Assembly: GCA_032433595.1 (NCBI GenBank)
Contig: JASWJB010000169.1
Coordinates: 1-64,000 of the forward strand
Direction of reading: 5' to 3'
DNA from: Conoideocrella luteorostrata
Lineage: Eukaryota; Ascomycota; Sordariomycetes; Hypocreales; Clavicipitaceae
DNA length: 64,000 nt
Below the pieces are notes generated by a model that worked only from the letters and a program-made list of their open reading frames with translations, was not told the origin of the DNA and did no database searches. Position 1 is the first letter of the stretch. Every line of letters begins with the position of its first letter. This document shows, in pieces, positions 45,701 through 57,851 of this stretch. Position numbers and translations under genes: made by a program.

Positions 45701-48700
45701 GAGCATCGGCCTCTGCCGTTGTATCATCGTCAGGTTCCCGGATCGCGTCCGATGCTTCCACTACCACTACAACGGGCTCAGGTTCTTCTTTGGACGTGGC
45801 TGCTTGGTCTTCATCAGTTTTCTTACTTTCTTCAGCAGCTGGCGGAGATTCTTCGACGACAGCCGTAGATTCAGTAACTTCTTCAGGAGCGTCAGCTTCA
45901 GGTTTGTCAGTCTCTACTCCAGGAGCCTCATCTTTCTTTTCTTCAGCCACTTGGGCATCTGCCGGAGCTTCTACAGCAGCGACTACGGCAACGTCCTCTT
46001 CAACAAGTTCATCGTCTGACACGCTCTTAGCTAGAAGATCAGCAGCAGCTCCTTCTTCGACATCTTTAGGAGACGGCTCCTCAGATTCTTGGCTGCCCTG
46101 TTGTTCTTCCTCTGTTGGATCAGGGACAGTGGTCACCTCACCGTCATCTTGTTGCGTAGCCGACAGTGTAATAACATCATCCTTCTCAGCAAAATGAACT
46201 TGTTTTGGAGAAGATGGGCTGGCTACAATCTCCACAATATCAGCATTAGTAGCAGATGTAGAGTCCTTTACGTCTTCCGTCTCAACAACAGGGGCAGCTT
46301 CATTGAACTTTTCTTCACTTGTCTCCGCTGCTGCAGATGTCGTCATCTCGTCAAGCTTGGGTTCGTCAGCTGGCGCCTCGGCTGAACTTTGGGCAGCTTC
46401 TGGTTCGGACTCATGTGGCTCAGACTCGAACTTCTCAGCTTCTGTGACCTCCTCAGCTTCCGGTGATTGAGAAACTGCCTCCACTGCATCTTCTCCGGCA
46501 TTTGGCTCTTCCGGGACTGACGCTTCAGTGGAATCGCCGACCTTTTGTTCCATGATCTCAGCTTGCTTTTCTACATCACTATCTGCTGGAGCTTTTGCAT
46601 TTTCGGGAACAGCATCTTGTTTCTGTACTTCTTCTGTGGTTTCTGAGGAGATTGTGTCAATTTTCGAGTCTTTAATCTTGGACTCATCTTCCTTTGACTC
46701 CTCGGCATTAACTGTTGCATCTTGTTTCACATCTGAGGCATCAGAATCGGTCACGTTTTGCTCAGTCTCAAGCTTAGACTCAGCCAGCATTTCTTCCGAT
46801 GCAACGGGCTGCTCTGAAGGTTCATCAATCGGCGGCGCCTCAGGCTGGACTGCGGCCTCCGTAGGTTCATCTTTGGTGTCTGCGGGCTCAGTCTCAGTAT
46901 CTTTATCCTGCAGCTTCTCCTCTACTTCAGGTTCATCCTGTTTCATCTCAGCAGGAGTTTCTACAGACTTTTCAACTTCCGCGGGAGCCTCTGTAGCCGA
47001 AGTATTTTCTGTTGGAGATTTGTCCGCATCTGAGGGGTTGTCGTCCGTAGAAGTAGTGACAGCAGCAACGTTAGCTTCCGTCTCCTCAGTCTCATCTTTC
47101 TGGGCATTTCCCACCGCAGCCTCGTCGCTACCCCTGTCTGCTTCAGTCTTTGCTTCAGTACCCTCTGTGGTAGATTCACCAGCCGGTTCAGTCTCAACAG
47201 CTGTTGACGCATCAGCTGAGACAATTGCAGCTTCCTCAGTATGCGGCTCTGATGAAGCTTCCGGCTCAGCAGCAGATGCCGCAGCTGTATCATCTTCTTC
47301 TTTGGCTTTATCAGCAAGCTTTGGCTCAGAAACGATTGGCTCCGTAGGAATATCATCTGTAGCTGCGGATGTTTCTTCCACATTCGAAGCTGTGGTAGCT
47401 AGTTTCTCAGTCACCGATGCTTCCTCTGTGGCAGCCTTTTCCTCTGGGACGTCTTCATCTTTAATTGGTTGTGAGGCTGTTTCCTCCGCAGGAGAATCAT
47501 TAACGGCCTCCATGTTGTCAGGCACGGACGGAACCTCCGTGATCGTAGCATCAGTAGGGGCCACGGAAGTCTCTTCGACAACCGACGGCTCTAAAGCCTT
47601 TTCTTCCCCCGGTGCTTCTGATGGAGTCTCTTTAGAGCTAGGATCAACAGGTCCCACTTCAGCTACAGCAGACTCTGTAGTTGAAGCCTCTTCGACAACA
47701 GGAGCATCTTCGACAGCAGGAGCCTCTTCAATAGCAGGAGCTTCGACAGCAGGCGCCTCTTCGATAACAGGGGCCACTTCGACAGCTGGAGCTTCGACCG
47801 CAGGTGCCTCTTCCACAACGGGTGTCTCTTCGACAGCAGGTGCTTCGACAGCGGGTGCCTCTTCGACAACAGGTCCCTCTTCAACAACAGGTGTCTCTTC
47901 GACAGCAGGTGCCTCTTCCACAACGGGTGTCTCTTCGACAGCAGGTGCTTCGACAGCGGATGCCTCTTCGACAACAGGTCCGTCTTCAACAACAGGTGTC
48001 TCTTCGACAGCAGGTGCTTCGACAGCAGGCGCCTCTTCGGCAACAGGTCCCTCTTCAACAACAGGTGTCTCTTCGACAACAGGTGTCTCTTCGACAGCAG
48101 GTGTCTCTTCAACAACAGGTGTCTCTTCGACAGCAGGTGGTCCCACAGCAGGCGCCTCTTCGGCAACAGGTGTCTCTTCGACAGCAGGCGCCTCGACAGC
48201 AGGTGCCTCTTCGGCAACAGGTCCCTCTTCAACAACAGGTGTCTCTTCGACAGCAGGTGCTTCGATCGCAGGTGCCTCTTCGATTGCAGGAGCTTCGACA
48301 GCAGGCGCCTCTTCGATAACAGGAGCCTCTTCCACAGCTGGAGCTTCGACCGCAGGTGCCTCTTCGACAACAGGAGCTTCGACAACAGGCGCCTCTTCCA
48401 CAGCTGGAGCTTCGACAGCAGGCGCCTCTTCGATAACAGGGGCCTCTTCGACAGCTGGAGCTTCGACCGCAGGTGCCTCTTCGACAACAGGCACTTCATC
48501 AGCATTTTCCTCGGGTGAATCATCTTTCGAAGCATCCTCAGGGTTGGGCTCAACCGGCTGTTCTTCGGTCGTTGGCTCAGCGGCATTCTTCTCAGTTTCC
48601 TGTTCCTCGACCACAGCAGGCTCTGTGACTGAAGGTTCTTCGCCAGCCAGCGGTTCATGATCTTCGTCTGTGACAGGTGCATCAGTCGTAGCCTCTTCAG

Positions 48701-50440
48701 AATCAGGCTCCGTTGGCTTATTTTCAGTCGCCTGCTCCGGAGTCTCCTCTTCAGAAGTTTTAACTACTTTGTCTTCCTCTGTGCTGGTATCTTTCGCTAA
48801 AATTTCCTCTGCAGAAGCCACGACAGCGATGTTTTCAGCAACTATTTCCTCGGGCGCCTCCTCAGCGGAAACACCGGCTGCTGGCATTTCTTCAGCTGCC
48901 TTGGCTTCGGCAGCTTCAGGTTCCGCGGCTACAGCTTCTTCTGTGACGGCTTCGGAGTCTTTCTCTTCAACAGTTGCTTCCTTGGCAGACTCAGTCGCCG
49001 CGTCTGATTCCGTCTTGGAGGGCTCTTCGGTGGCCGAACCAGGGACTTCTTTGCCAGCAGCCGGCTGCTGAGGAGAATCTTCAATAACAGCTTCATTAGC
49101 TGGCTTTTCAGTTGTGGCCTCAGGATCTTGCTTCGAGGCTAGTTCGGCTGCCGGCTCAGCGGCTTCCTCGAGTGTCTCTTCAACCGGTTTGGTTTCAACG
49201 GCATCTGGCTGCTGTAATGAATCCTCCTCCTCAGCAGCTGCTTCAGAAGCCTTGTCTTCAGCCAGGGGCTGCTCGGGCTCCACGGCAGTTGTTTCGGTAG
49301 GCTCTTCTTTAGCTATAGTTTGCTCCTCCTCGACCGCTATCTCTTCTTCCGCGGGATTGGTCTCCTCTGTCGGGGCAGCATCTTCGGCTGTTGCGTCGGG
49401 GGAAGCATCAGGGGCAGGTGTCTCTTTGGTCTCAGAAGCAGGGTCGGGTTGAGCCTCAGCAGGTGTGGTGGTGTCTTCCGCGACGGCCTCAGAAGCCGAA
49501 GCCTGAGCGTCGTCTGTTTTAACAGGCTGATCCTCCACTTTTACCTCCTCAGGTTCAGACTTTTCATCCCCGGCAACTTCGGGTTTGTCTTCTTTGACCT
49601 TCGTTTCCTCAGTATGCTCCTGGCTTTCTGGCTCAACTGTAGCCGCAGTTTCTTCTGTGGCAGCGTCAGGGACCGGAAGCTCGTCTGTTGCTACGGAAGG
49701 TTCCTCAGTCTTGACCTCTTCCTCAGGTTGAGCCTCCTCCGTCTCGGCTTCGGCCTTTTCTTCGGGCTGAGGTTCAGACACTGTTGCATCAGCAGCAGCA
49801 GTAGCAGGTGGCGGACTGGCAGGTAAGTCCTTATTCTTTTTATCCTTCTTGGTCTTCTTTCCCTTCTTGTCTTTCTTGTCCTTCTTCCTCCCAGGTGATG
49901 TTGTTAAAGATTTGTCGTGATCTTCATTATTCTTAGTTTCTGCCGACGCATGTTTTGCCTTGTCAGGGTCTTTTTCCTTGCTCCTGTTCTTGCTCTTCTT
50001 CTTTTTGCTCTTCTTGTCGTGTTTTTGTGGTAGCCCCTTCGTAGTGTCTGTGGGACTTGACGATGAAGCAGCTGTGGCCGCTGGCTCTTCCGTTACACCG
50101 CCTTCATCGTGCTCCAAATCATCTATTGCTCATGTCAGCGTCTTCTCTCTATGCAAAAATGACTTCATAGATTAAGAATACTTGTAAGTGAACAAAAACT
50201 TACCTTCGTGTTGGTCGATATCTTCCTCCTCCTCTTCGGATTCAGTCGGCTGAAAGTACTGCACATGTGAAAAATCAGAATACTGTATATTTGAATAGTC
50301 AATGGTTGTCCTATAAGGACAATATGCGGTTGCTTCTGGGATGAAACTCATACTGTCTCTGAGTCCTGCGATCCCTCGGAAAACACAGGTTCCTCCGCAA
50401 GGGTGGGTTGGGCCGTTGTTATACTGTCAACGGCGGCCAT
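39735..50440 (-). CDS. Giant acidic, repeat-rich disordered protein (involucrin-repeat-like)
   Basis: Exons 50440-50354, 50249-50204 and 50122-39735 encode about 3506 residues. The N-terminus (MAAVDSITTAQPTLAEEPVF) leads to a Lys-rich segment (KHDKKSKKKKSKNRSKEK), then about 2900 residues dominated by Glu, Ala, Pro, Thr and Val. Residues about 580-860 are a tandem array of EEAPAVEAPAVEETPVV-type units. Two uncharged Gly/Ala segments (AAAIAMGSAIAGGAALAAG near 2181-2203 and AGITAAAGVAGAALG near 2974-2996) interrupt it. The last 450 residues are Arg/Ser/Glu-rich (RRHRHSHHSSRSARSRDE) and end GIRGVLRKIFG. Such giant proteins are often named involucrin repeat protein in filamentous fungi; leashin-type Woronin-body or septal-pore tethers have this build, but that role here is inference. 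Both small introns are needed to reach a normal start. Confidence 0.88.
47690..48510 (-). repeat. Coding tandem repeat array in the giant protein gene
   Basis: Units of about 12, 18 and 30 bp (plus strand: TCTTCGACAGCAGGTGCC and variants ending in AACAGG or AGCAGG) repeat throughout. They encode EEAPAVEAPAVEE-type peptides. Higher-order blocks such as the pair with GTCTCTTCGACAACAGGTGT recur, suggesting recent unequal exchange or slippage. Copy number is likely to vary between strains. Confidence 0.9.
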
Positions 50441-53310
50441 GCGGGATAGTGTGAGCTACTGTACTCCGGGTGTAAGGTAAGTGAGTACGGTACGAATTGG
50501 GCTGTCGGGTAGATGCAGCAAAGAATTATGGCAGCCAAATGGGATTTTTCGGAAGGCGCTTGGGCGTATGCCGGGGTATGGGGGGAAATGATACGTTGTC
50601 GTACAGATGATTATGCGGCTGCAACCCCAGAAAGGAAACTTGAACAGCTCAGCAGATTAAATCAGAACGGGAAAAGATAGCACCAAACCAACAAAACACT
50701 GGTTTGGCAATAACAAGCAACGAGGTATTTTAGATGTAGAATGCAAAAATATCGTGAAAGGCTTAGCAGAAAAGCCAGCCAGATGTGGTCACCGGCAAAA
50801 GCATTGACGAGACAACCAGACCGCTTCCTCAAAGCATGCCCTTGTTCACTCAAGACATGGGCTGAATGAATAATTTACTGCTCCGTAGTCCGTAGATGAC
50901 GGACCCATCTTGGATGAAGCACGTCCCAGTCCCATGACTTAATTAGTTGATTGGGTTCATTCAAAAACTGAGGTTGACAGCCACTACGGAATACTGAGAC
51001 CGTATTGGGGAATGCCGAGCCTTGCAACGACGGACCGGCTGTTGGAGTAGACGGCGCGGCGGGATGTTCAACGACATCACTCTGGAGGGTACGCAAGCTC
51101 TACCTCATACACCCATAGTGGCTTCGAACTCCGAACAGAGTGTCTCTCTTCGTGGTTGCGCGTCATGGCTGCTTGTTTTCGTTGGCTCCATTTGTTGCCA
51201 ACATTAGTGCTGCTACACGAAATTGGCTCGATTCGAATTATCTCTACTCCGTACCGAGCCCAACCACTCATGGCAGCACGGCCTGGTCACATCACATCAA
51301 TTAGGCTCACAGAACGACAGACGTGTCAGTATCACTAGTCCCATAGTGAGGTTGCAAACCAATTCACACGAGGACTGCTCCAGTGGTTGACAATCTGATG
51401 CTGCCCAACTACGAAGGGCGGAAACTGACGCAATGAGACCCTTCGAATGCAAGTCTTTGCCAGCCAGCCAGCCATTTCGTTTGGGTCAAACCTGGACCCA
51501 CACAGTCGATATCAGGGCTCCAAAGAGCGGATTCCCCAAATTGACTGCTCCAGACTGGTATCGCGTTGCGGGTTGGGCCTCCATGCCTCTGCTTTGTTGG
51601 CGTTGCGGAACCCACGACAGCGCATGAACCCTGGGACATCCGGACGAATTGTGGTACAGTGCTCCGTAGTTAGTTGTTCACTAACTACAAAGTAGTTCAA
51701 TCCAAACCACCCACAGAGGAAATCCAGACGTGCTTGGCTGCTGCCCATTGGGCCACTGTGGTAATGGCACATGGGAGGATCCGCGAAAATCTGCAGACGG
51801 CGGAAACTCGCACCTTAGGGAGAAACACCTGTGTAGGCTGCATACGATCATCCTATGCTCCTTGCTTCTGCCTCCTCAATGGTTTCGTTTTGGTGCAACG
51901 TGGCTCGTGTCCGAGGGAGCCTCGGCCACCGAAAAAGGGACCGTTGGTCGCTTGCTGCATTCTGCATGCAAGACGTCAGTGATGGGACTGAGCCCAAGGC
52001 CAAGATAACTACGGGCAGCAGGCAGGAGCAGGCAGGAGCGAGCGCGGTTAAGTGGGCGGCCGAAATGCGTCATGTCCGACGAAGACCGACTGCCGGGACA
52101 CGTCTGTCCTTCATGATGTCAGGTTGTCCCCAAGGACAGTGGTCGACCACTTTCGACGTGGCCAGACTCCCCGAAACACGCTACAGCCTTTCAAACACTT
52201 CCATTGACTCCTCATACTTTGGCCCAATGAGCTGCCCAACTTGGCCATACCAGCATCTCCGTCTAGAGCATGAATGTTGTCATTCGCGCATGTTACGAAG
52301 CACGGAGCACTTTGGCGGAGTACAGAGTAACCAAGCACCCATTACTCATACTCCCGGTACTCACCAATGTGGGCTTGTTTTGTTTTTCCACCGCAATTTG
52401 CATGAATTTGCAGACTACTCCGTATTAAACAAAACAATAAGGAGTACCAAACGGACTACACTTCCGCTCTAAAATTATCCAAAGACGACCCTAGGCAGGG
52501 TCCATGTGTAGACAAGGTCTAATAATATTTGTCTCGTAAGTCAAGACATTACGGAGTACGGAGTACACTCAAGTCAAATAGTCTACAACAGCGGTGGCCC
52601 ATGAATGATCCACTTCGGACGTGAACAACAACATCCAGCCCTGTTCCAGAACCGTCACCGCAATTCTGGTTACACTTATATTGTATTGCAGTGCCATAAT
52701 ACGCTGCTTCAGTAAATACGGACTCTGGATTATCATTTCTTAATTCTGTTGATACCATTCTGAGCACCCTCGTAGATGCTGCAGCAGCAAGTGCTGGCTC
52801 GGAGTACAACATGAAGTGTTCCGGTACTCCGTAACATACACACAATTCCCGGATCCACGGAAAGTAGTCCAGGGCTCTGGGCCGTATTTTGCAATGACCG
52901 AATTGCACTACTCTGTAATAAACATGCAAGCTAAACCTTTAATGCTACTAACTCCCCAATGGCATTACAATCGCGGATATCCACGTGAGCGCCTGCATTG
53001 GTAAACACAAGCGAACTGTTTCGGTGGGCGGTGCCAGTAAGTGGAACAACCATCCTCATTTCCGGCGCGATAATTTCCACCACGGTCCTTATTTTATGTA
53101 CTATTGCCGCTAATACTCGCCATTCTTAAAATCTGATATTGGTATCTTGTAACGCATGATCCCTCTCCACCGTGCAAGGTCCAAGCAAATATCCTCTCCC
53201 CACAATTCACGCGACTATTCCTGCATTCCTATGCACCCTCAGACGAGATAAGCCCTGCGTTTTCTTCTGTCTTACCACAACGTGAACTCTTTCGTCGTTG
53301 TTGGCTGCCA
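50441..53310. other. Long gene-free stretch
   Basis: Contains the promoter of the giant repeat gene and the 3' side of the helicase gene. Many short open frames on both strands, none convincing. TACGGAGTA/TACTCCGTA motifs are dense: about 51246, 52419, 52551-52565 (two in a row) and 52826, plus variants at 50880 and 51660. Confidence 0.5.
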
Positions 53311-54955
53311 CTAAGGAGCCGGCACTGCAGACTGGTTTTCATCCACTTTGGGTACGTAGTTGGCCTGTGCGCTATTTTTCTTAATGACCTGCTTGACCTT
53401 CTCTTCGGCCTCGTCCCAGTCATCAGTAGGCAAGTTGACCAAGTCGATTCCGAAATGCAGAGCAATGGCACTCAGGGCATCGAAGCTCTTCTGGTCATAG
53501 ACGAAGCTGATGCTGACACCGATGCGGCCAAATCGTCCAGTTCGACCAATACGGTGCAAATAAGTCTCGGCGTCGGGCTCGTCTCCCTTGGGACCGGGCT
53601 TCATCGGAATATCGTAGTTGATGACCATGGAAACACTAGACACGTCGATGCCACGGGATAGCAGGTTGGTGGTGATAAGAACCTTGCTCTCTCCGCTTCG
53701 AAATTTGGCCAGCAATTCTTGTCGCTCGCCGCTGTCGAACTCTCCGTGCAAGACAGTGACTTTATGGCCGTCTTCCGTCATTCGGCGTTGAATCTCGTTG
53801 GCGCTCTTTCTGGTCTGCCCGATGATCAGTCTTTGATATCGACCCATGTCGATTCAGGTGCAATATGGCATACCTTGACAAAAATGACAGACTGGCCAAT
53901 AGTCATCAAACCGTAAAGTTTGCAGAGAATGTCGTATCTTGCATTCTCGTCGGGGCAATCGATGAACATCTGCGAAATCCCCTTGACAGTAAGTTCTTTG
54001 GTTTTGAGGGTGAGGCTGTTTGCGTTAGGAGCAAACTTGGGAATGTAGTCCTTGACTCGATTCGGGAATGTAGCCGAGAAGAGTAGCACCTGGATATTGT
54101 CGCGCATGTCTGGTGGCAGAAGTCTAGCAGGATTTGATCAGCGACAAGATATATTTCAGGCATGGATTATTCAGGTGGCGTACTGAAGCTTGACCCGGAG
54201 GCACTGGTCGCCAAGGCCGGCTTGATCCAACATGTTGTCCGCCTCGTCGAGTACAAGAACCTTGAGCTTAGATCCATCCAGTTGCCTGCGACGCCCAAGA
54301 TCCAAAACAGTACCTGGAGTGCCAATAACGACACTAGCTTTGACGGCTTGTCCTCGAGGAATCCTTTGGGGAATTGCCAGCGCAACCTTCAGATTTTCAA
54401 CAAATCGACCAATTGTGTGAATGTTCCTGTAAATTTGATCGGCAAGTTCTTGTGTGGGAGCCAGAATCAAAGCCTGTGGCTGTTCAGGCTGACTAAAGTC
54501 GACCCGAGACAAACTGGCAGTGAGAAATGCAACAGTCTTGCCAGTACCTGATTGTGACTGAGCAACCATATTTTTGGGGGGGTTGCTGAGCATGAGAGGG
54601 AGCGATCTGCCTTGGATCTTGGAAGGTTTTAAAAAATTCTCAGCAAGAAGGCCCTTCAAGATGTGCTCCGATCTGTTACAAGGGCAATCGTCAGTAAGCG
54701 GTGATTCGCATATGTCGAGGGTACGTACAGTCCCATATCGTCCCAGGTAGCGGCTGAGTAGATGGGGGCATCGGTTTCGCCTCCACTAATGGTGACTTCG
54801 ACATCTCCATCAGCTTCCGTCAGAGCTGAGCCCCCGATGGCAGCTGACGCGCCATCGACTTGCTCATTGGCGGCGGCAGTAGCAGCCGCATCGTCCTTGC
54901 CAGATTCAGCTATTGGCTCGCTGGGCTTTGTAATACGGCTGGCGAGATCCGACAT
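53311..54955 (-). CDS. DBP5: DEAD-box ATP-dependent RNA helicase Dbp5
   Basis: Exons 54955-54729, 54672-54184, 54123-53874 and 53814-53311 (introns of 56, 60 and 59 bp) encode 489 residues. After an Ala/Glu-rich N-terminus comes [20 protein letters not shown], the Dbp5 entry helix and Q-motif region (KPSKIQ). Helicase motifs follow: [10 protein letters not shown] (I, residues 113-122), PTQELA (Ia), TPGTVLD (Ib), VLDEADNML (II), FSATF (III), [22 protein letters not shown] (V) and [10 protein letters not shown] (VI). [10 protein letters not shown] after motif II and the [15 protein letters not shown] end are Dbp5 features. In known systems Dbp5 remodels mRNPs at the cytoplasmic face of the nuclear pore with Gle1 and inositol hexakisphosphate, and acts in translation termination. 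The start lies 525 bp from the start of the divergent splicing-factor gene, so they may share a promoter. Confidence 0.95.
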
Positions 54956-55480
54956 CTTTAGTTTGTGCCGTCGAGTGGTCCTGTAGTCGTCGTCGTTGGT
55001 TTTGGGAAACTCGGTTTCCGCCAGAGGGGTTCAGGTCGCCAACAGCTCACACAAGAGCAGAATCACGAAGAACGAAAATATCGTCAAGAAAGCCCTGCGG
55101 GGTGCGGAAGGGTAAGACCGCTTAGCGATGAATGGTATCGTTGCACGTCCAGAAGGAAGTAAATGATACCCGGGAAACGGAAGATAAAAGGGATTCAATT
55201 GCGCGGGACAGCGGCTTTAGGCGCACGAGATGATGACGGTGGTGGATTTTTTTTTGGCGGGGTTAATAATATGGTGGGGCCTGCAGAAGCTCCGTCTATC
55301 CTAAGCTACGTGCCGCCGCTATTTATCCGATCTTCAACCTGCCCAAAGTATATGTGCATTCCTGTTCGCTCACTGGTCTTGCTGCCCACCGCCACAATCT
55401 TAACGTTTATATCTAAAGTCATCGTACGCGCAGTAACCTTGTTGCATCGTCAAGATAGACGAGAAGAAAATAGAGGAGCA
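54956..55480. promoter_or_regulatory. Shared divergent intergenic region
   Basis: 525 bp lie between the starts of the helicase gene and the splicing-factor gene, transcribed away from each other, so both promoters must lie here. No specific binding sites were assigned. An upstream in-frame ATG at 55163 exists, but translation from it would read through 106 codons of non-conserved sequence, so it is not preferred. Confidence 0.5.
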
Positions 55481-57184
55481 ATGGCGGCACCACCGCCGCC
55501 CCCCCCTCCAAAAGCACCATTCTCACTATACGATAACCTCCTGGATCCCAATGATCCAGCTCCATCTACCATAATCTCCTCCTCCCCTGTACTCTTTAAC
55601 CAGTCAGATTCCGCAGAGGCAAAGAGACCTCTAGACCCCGCCTTACGCTTTCAACCGATTCGTCGACCTCCGGTCAAACAGGCCAAAGCCAAAGCGACAA
55701 CTCAAAAAACCGCTTCATCTACAAGACCGCTTGCAACAGCGGACGCCTCTCCGAACCATGCATCATCTGCCACTGCCACTACTTCAGATTCGGGACCTCC
55801 CGCCAAGAGCTCTCTTGCTGATTGGACTGCCACGGAAGAAGACGAGTGGCGGTACGGCCTCGTGGAGAAGCGTCAGCGCGGTGGTCGAAAGAAAAGAAAG
55901 AAGCAGCACATGCCAGTTGAGACAGATTGGGAAGAAATATATGATCCATCAAGACCAACTAATATTGAGGAGTATTTGAGGAGTGATGAGAAGATAGACG
56001 AGGTGCGCGAGTGGAAAGCATTGCTCTATCGACACAGGAAAAGGCGAGACGAGAGTGACATGTCATCGGAAGACGACGACGTCACGAGAACTAACCATAC
56101 AAGTACGGTTGCTCATTATTTTCCACTCTAATCTAGACACACATCGTACTGACATAAGAATTCAGATCAGTTTGCTCCTCCGCCATCATACGGCTTTGTG
56201 CCGCCTCCTCCGCAATCACCTCAAGCAGCAGCACCGGCCGACGAAAGCGCCGACGATGCCTACGCTCGGCGCATGGGCCTATCTTCGAACCAGCAGCCTC
56301 CTCCTCCTCCTCCATCTTCGCCTCCCGCACAGTGCCATACGTCTCCTCCTCCGCCCACCTCAAACTCGGCCACCATCTCCCGCGCACCAATACGATACAC
56401 TCAGCCCACTAAGCCCTCATCCAATGAAGATGACAACGATAGCTATTCTCCACCACCAACTCTCGGTGGCGGAAACCACGATAATGAGGAAGAGGCCCAG
56501 CAAAGATCCAATCGTCCCGGCCAAGCCGGATTTGCCCAGCGTCTCATGGGCAAATACGGTTGGACACAAGGATCTGGCCTTGGCGCCGATGAGTCTGGCA
56601 TTGTCAACCCCCTCCGCGTACAGGTTGAGAAGAGACGCAAAAAGGCGGATGCCGACGGCGGTGGTTGGGCCGAACCAAGCAACAGGGCCAAAATCATCGG
56701 CAGTAAACGCAAAGAAGAAGGCGGCAAATTTGGAATCATGAGCAATGTTGTTGTTGTTCGTAATATGCTCGAGAATATGCCTGATCTGGAAGCAGAGATC
56801 GCAGACGGCTTAGGTCAAGAGATTGGCGAAGAGTGCGGAGAAAAGGTACAGGCCACGTCTTTTACCAAATTCTGATATGCAAAAGAGTTCCAGCAAGCTT
56901 GCTAACACCGTCCTCCAGTACGGCCGTGTAGAACGTCTCTACATCGATCGATCTTCTAGACAAGTCTTTATCAAGTTTACGACACAAGTATCCGCCCTAC
57001 GAGTACGTTACCATTCCTTGCTCCTCCAAACAATGCCAAAAACAAACACTTCATATCTTTCGGCTACTTACGCTCAGAACAGGCAGTAAACGAATTAGAT
57101 GGCCGGAATTTCAACGGCAATAATATTCTGCCCAAATTCTATGATCCAGAAATGTTTGACAAGGGTATATACAGTATCAACTGA
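55481..57184 (+). CDS. SPF45/RBM17-like splicing factor (G-patch and RRM)
   Basis: Exons 55481-56102, 56166-56845, 56919-57002 and 57083-57184 (introns 63, 73 and 80 bp) give 495 residues. It starts with MAAPPPPPPPKAPFSLYDNL, then a Pro/Ser-rich region and a Lys/Arg-rich helix around residue 130 (EKRQRGGRKKRKK), and DWEEIYDPSRPTNIEEYL. A G-patch (GFAQRLMGKYGWTQGSGLG) lies at about residue 329-375. The C-terminal RRM (SNVVVVRNMLENMPDLEAEI onward) has the U2AF-homology RxF motif in GRNFNG and ends in LPKFYDPEMFDKGIY. This order, G-patch then UHM, is typical of SPF45/RBM17, a 3' splice-site recognition and alternative-splicing factor. The nuclear role is inferred from the family. Poly-proline tracts vary and are probably disordered. 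Confidence 0.9.
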
Positions 57185-57851
57185 ACCGCCGCAGTCAACT
57201 GGAGAATAAAAATATAACAGACGAGGTCCAGTATCACAGAAAGAGGTCATGGCGAGTCGGACCATAACTCTAGACCCAGTAATTGCCCATTCTACAACCG
57301 TAAACCACGACATGTAATATCAGACCGGAAACGCGAGATATAACAAGCATGGCCATGTAATATCGTGGTCGTGCATCAGCTCAGGATTCATTCCCAAGCC
57401 CATAATATAATCATCGCATAAATAAGATTTAAATCAAAATCTCTTGCTTTGAGCCCATTCATCGGTTACATGTCGACCACGAACGTGCATGTCGCATTAA
57501 TCGATCAATCATGTTATAGAAGCAGGCCAAACGGCACAAGAATCGTTGTCAGGCGGAAAAGCCAGCCTTGCAGTAGACAGCCGATTGCATACAATCCATG
57601 CACAAGTTCATGACACATTGAGAGTTCGAGGCATTTTTACAAGCAGAATCAAATACAATCCATTATTAAGTCCTAGCATGTATGAGACGTAGACAAGCAT
57701 GTTCGTTCTATGGCGCTGGGCTTGCCCCTCTACAGGTGAGGAACAGAGTCCACCGTGAACTGCTCGCTAAAGAAAAGGCGAGAAATGTGTGGGGAAGAAC
57801 TGAGAACGACGCCAATTTCACCAAAGTCGTGCGCTTTTCTACCGTGGTTAT
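57185..57851. other. Convergent intergenic stretch
   Basis: Contains the 3' ends of the splicing-factor gene and of the Ecm33-like gene, which converge. No gene or structured terminator recognised. Confidence 0.5.

Noticed and set aside
46528..48660. 710-codon plus-strand Ser/Ala/Thr/Gly frame
   Set aside because: It lies wholly opposite the repeat gene and is explained by its codon bias.
52549..52929. 126-codon minus-strand frame with several cysteines, as a small secreted protein
   Set aside because: No signal peptide, and it includes TACTCCGTA motifs that otherwise occur only in non-coding DNA.
55163..55480. Upstream ATG at 55163 as the start of the splicing factor
   Set aside because: It would add 106 residues of unconserved sequence from the promoter region; MAAPPPPPP at 55481 is a normal start for this family.
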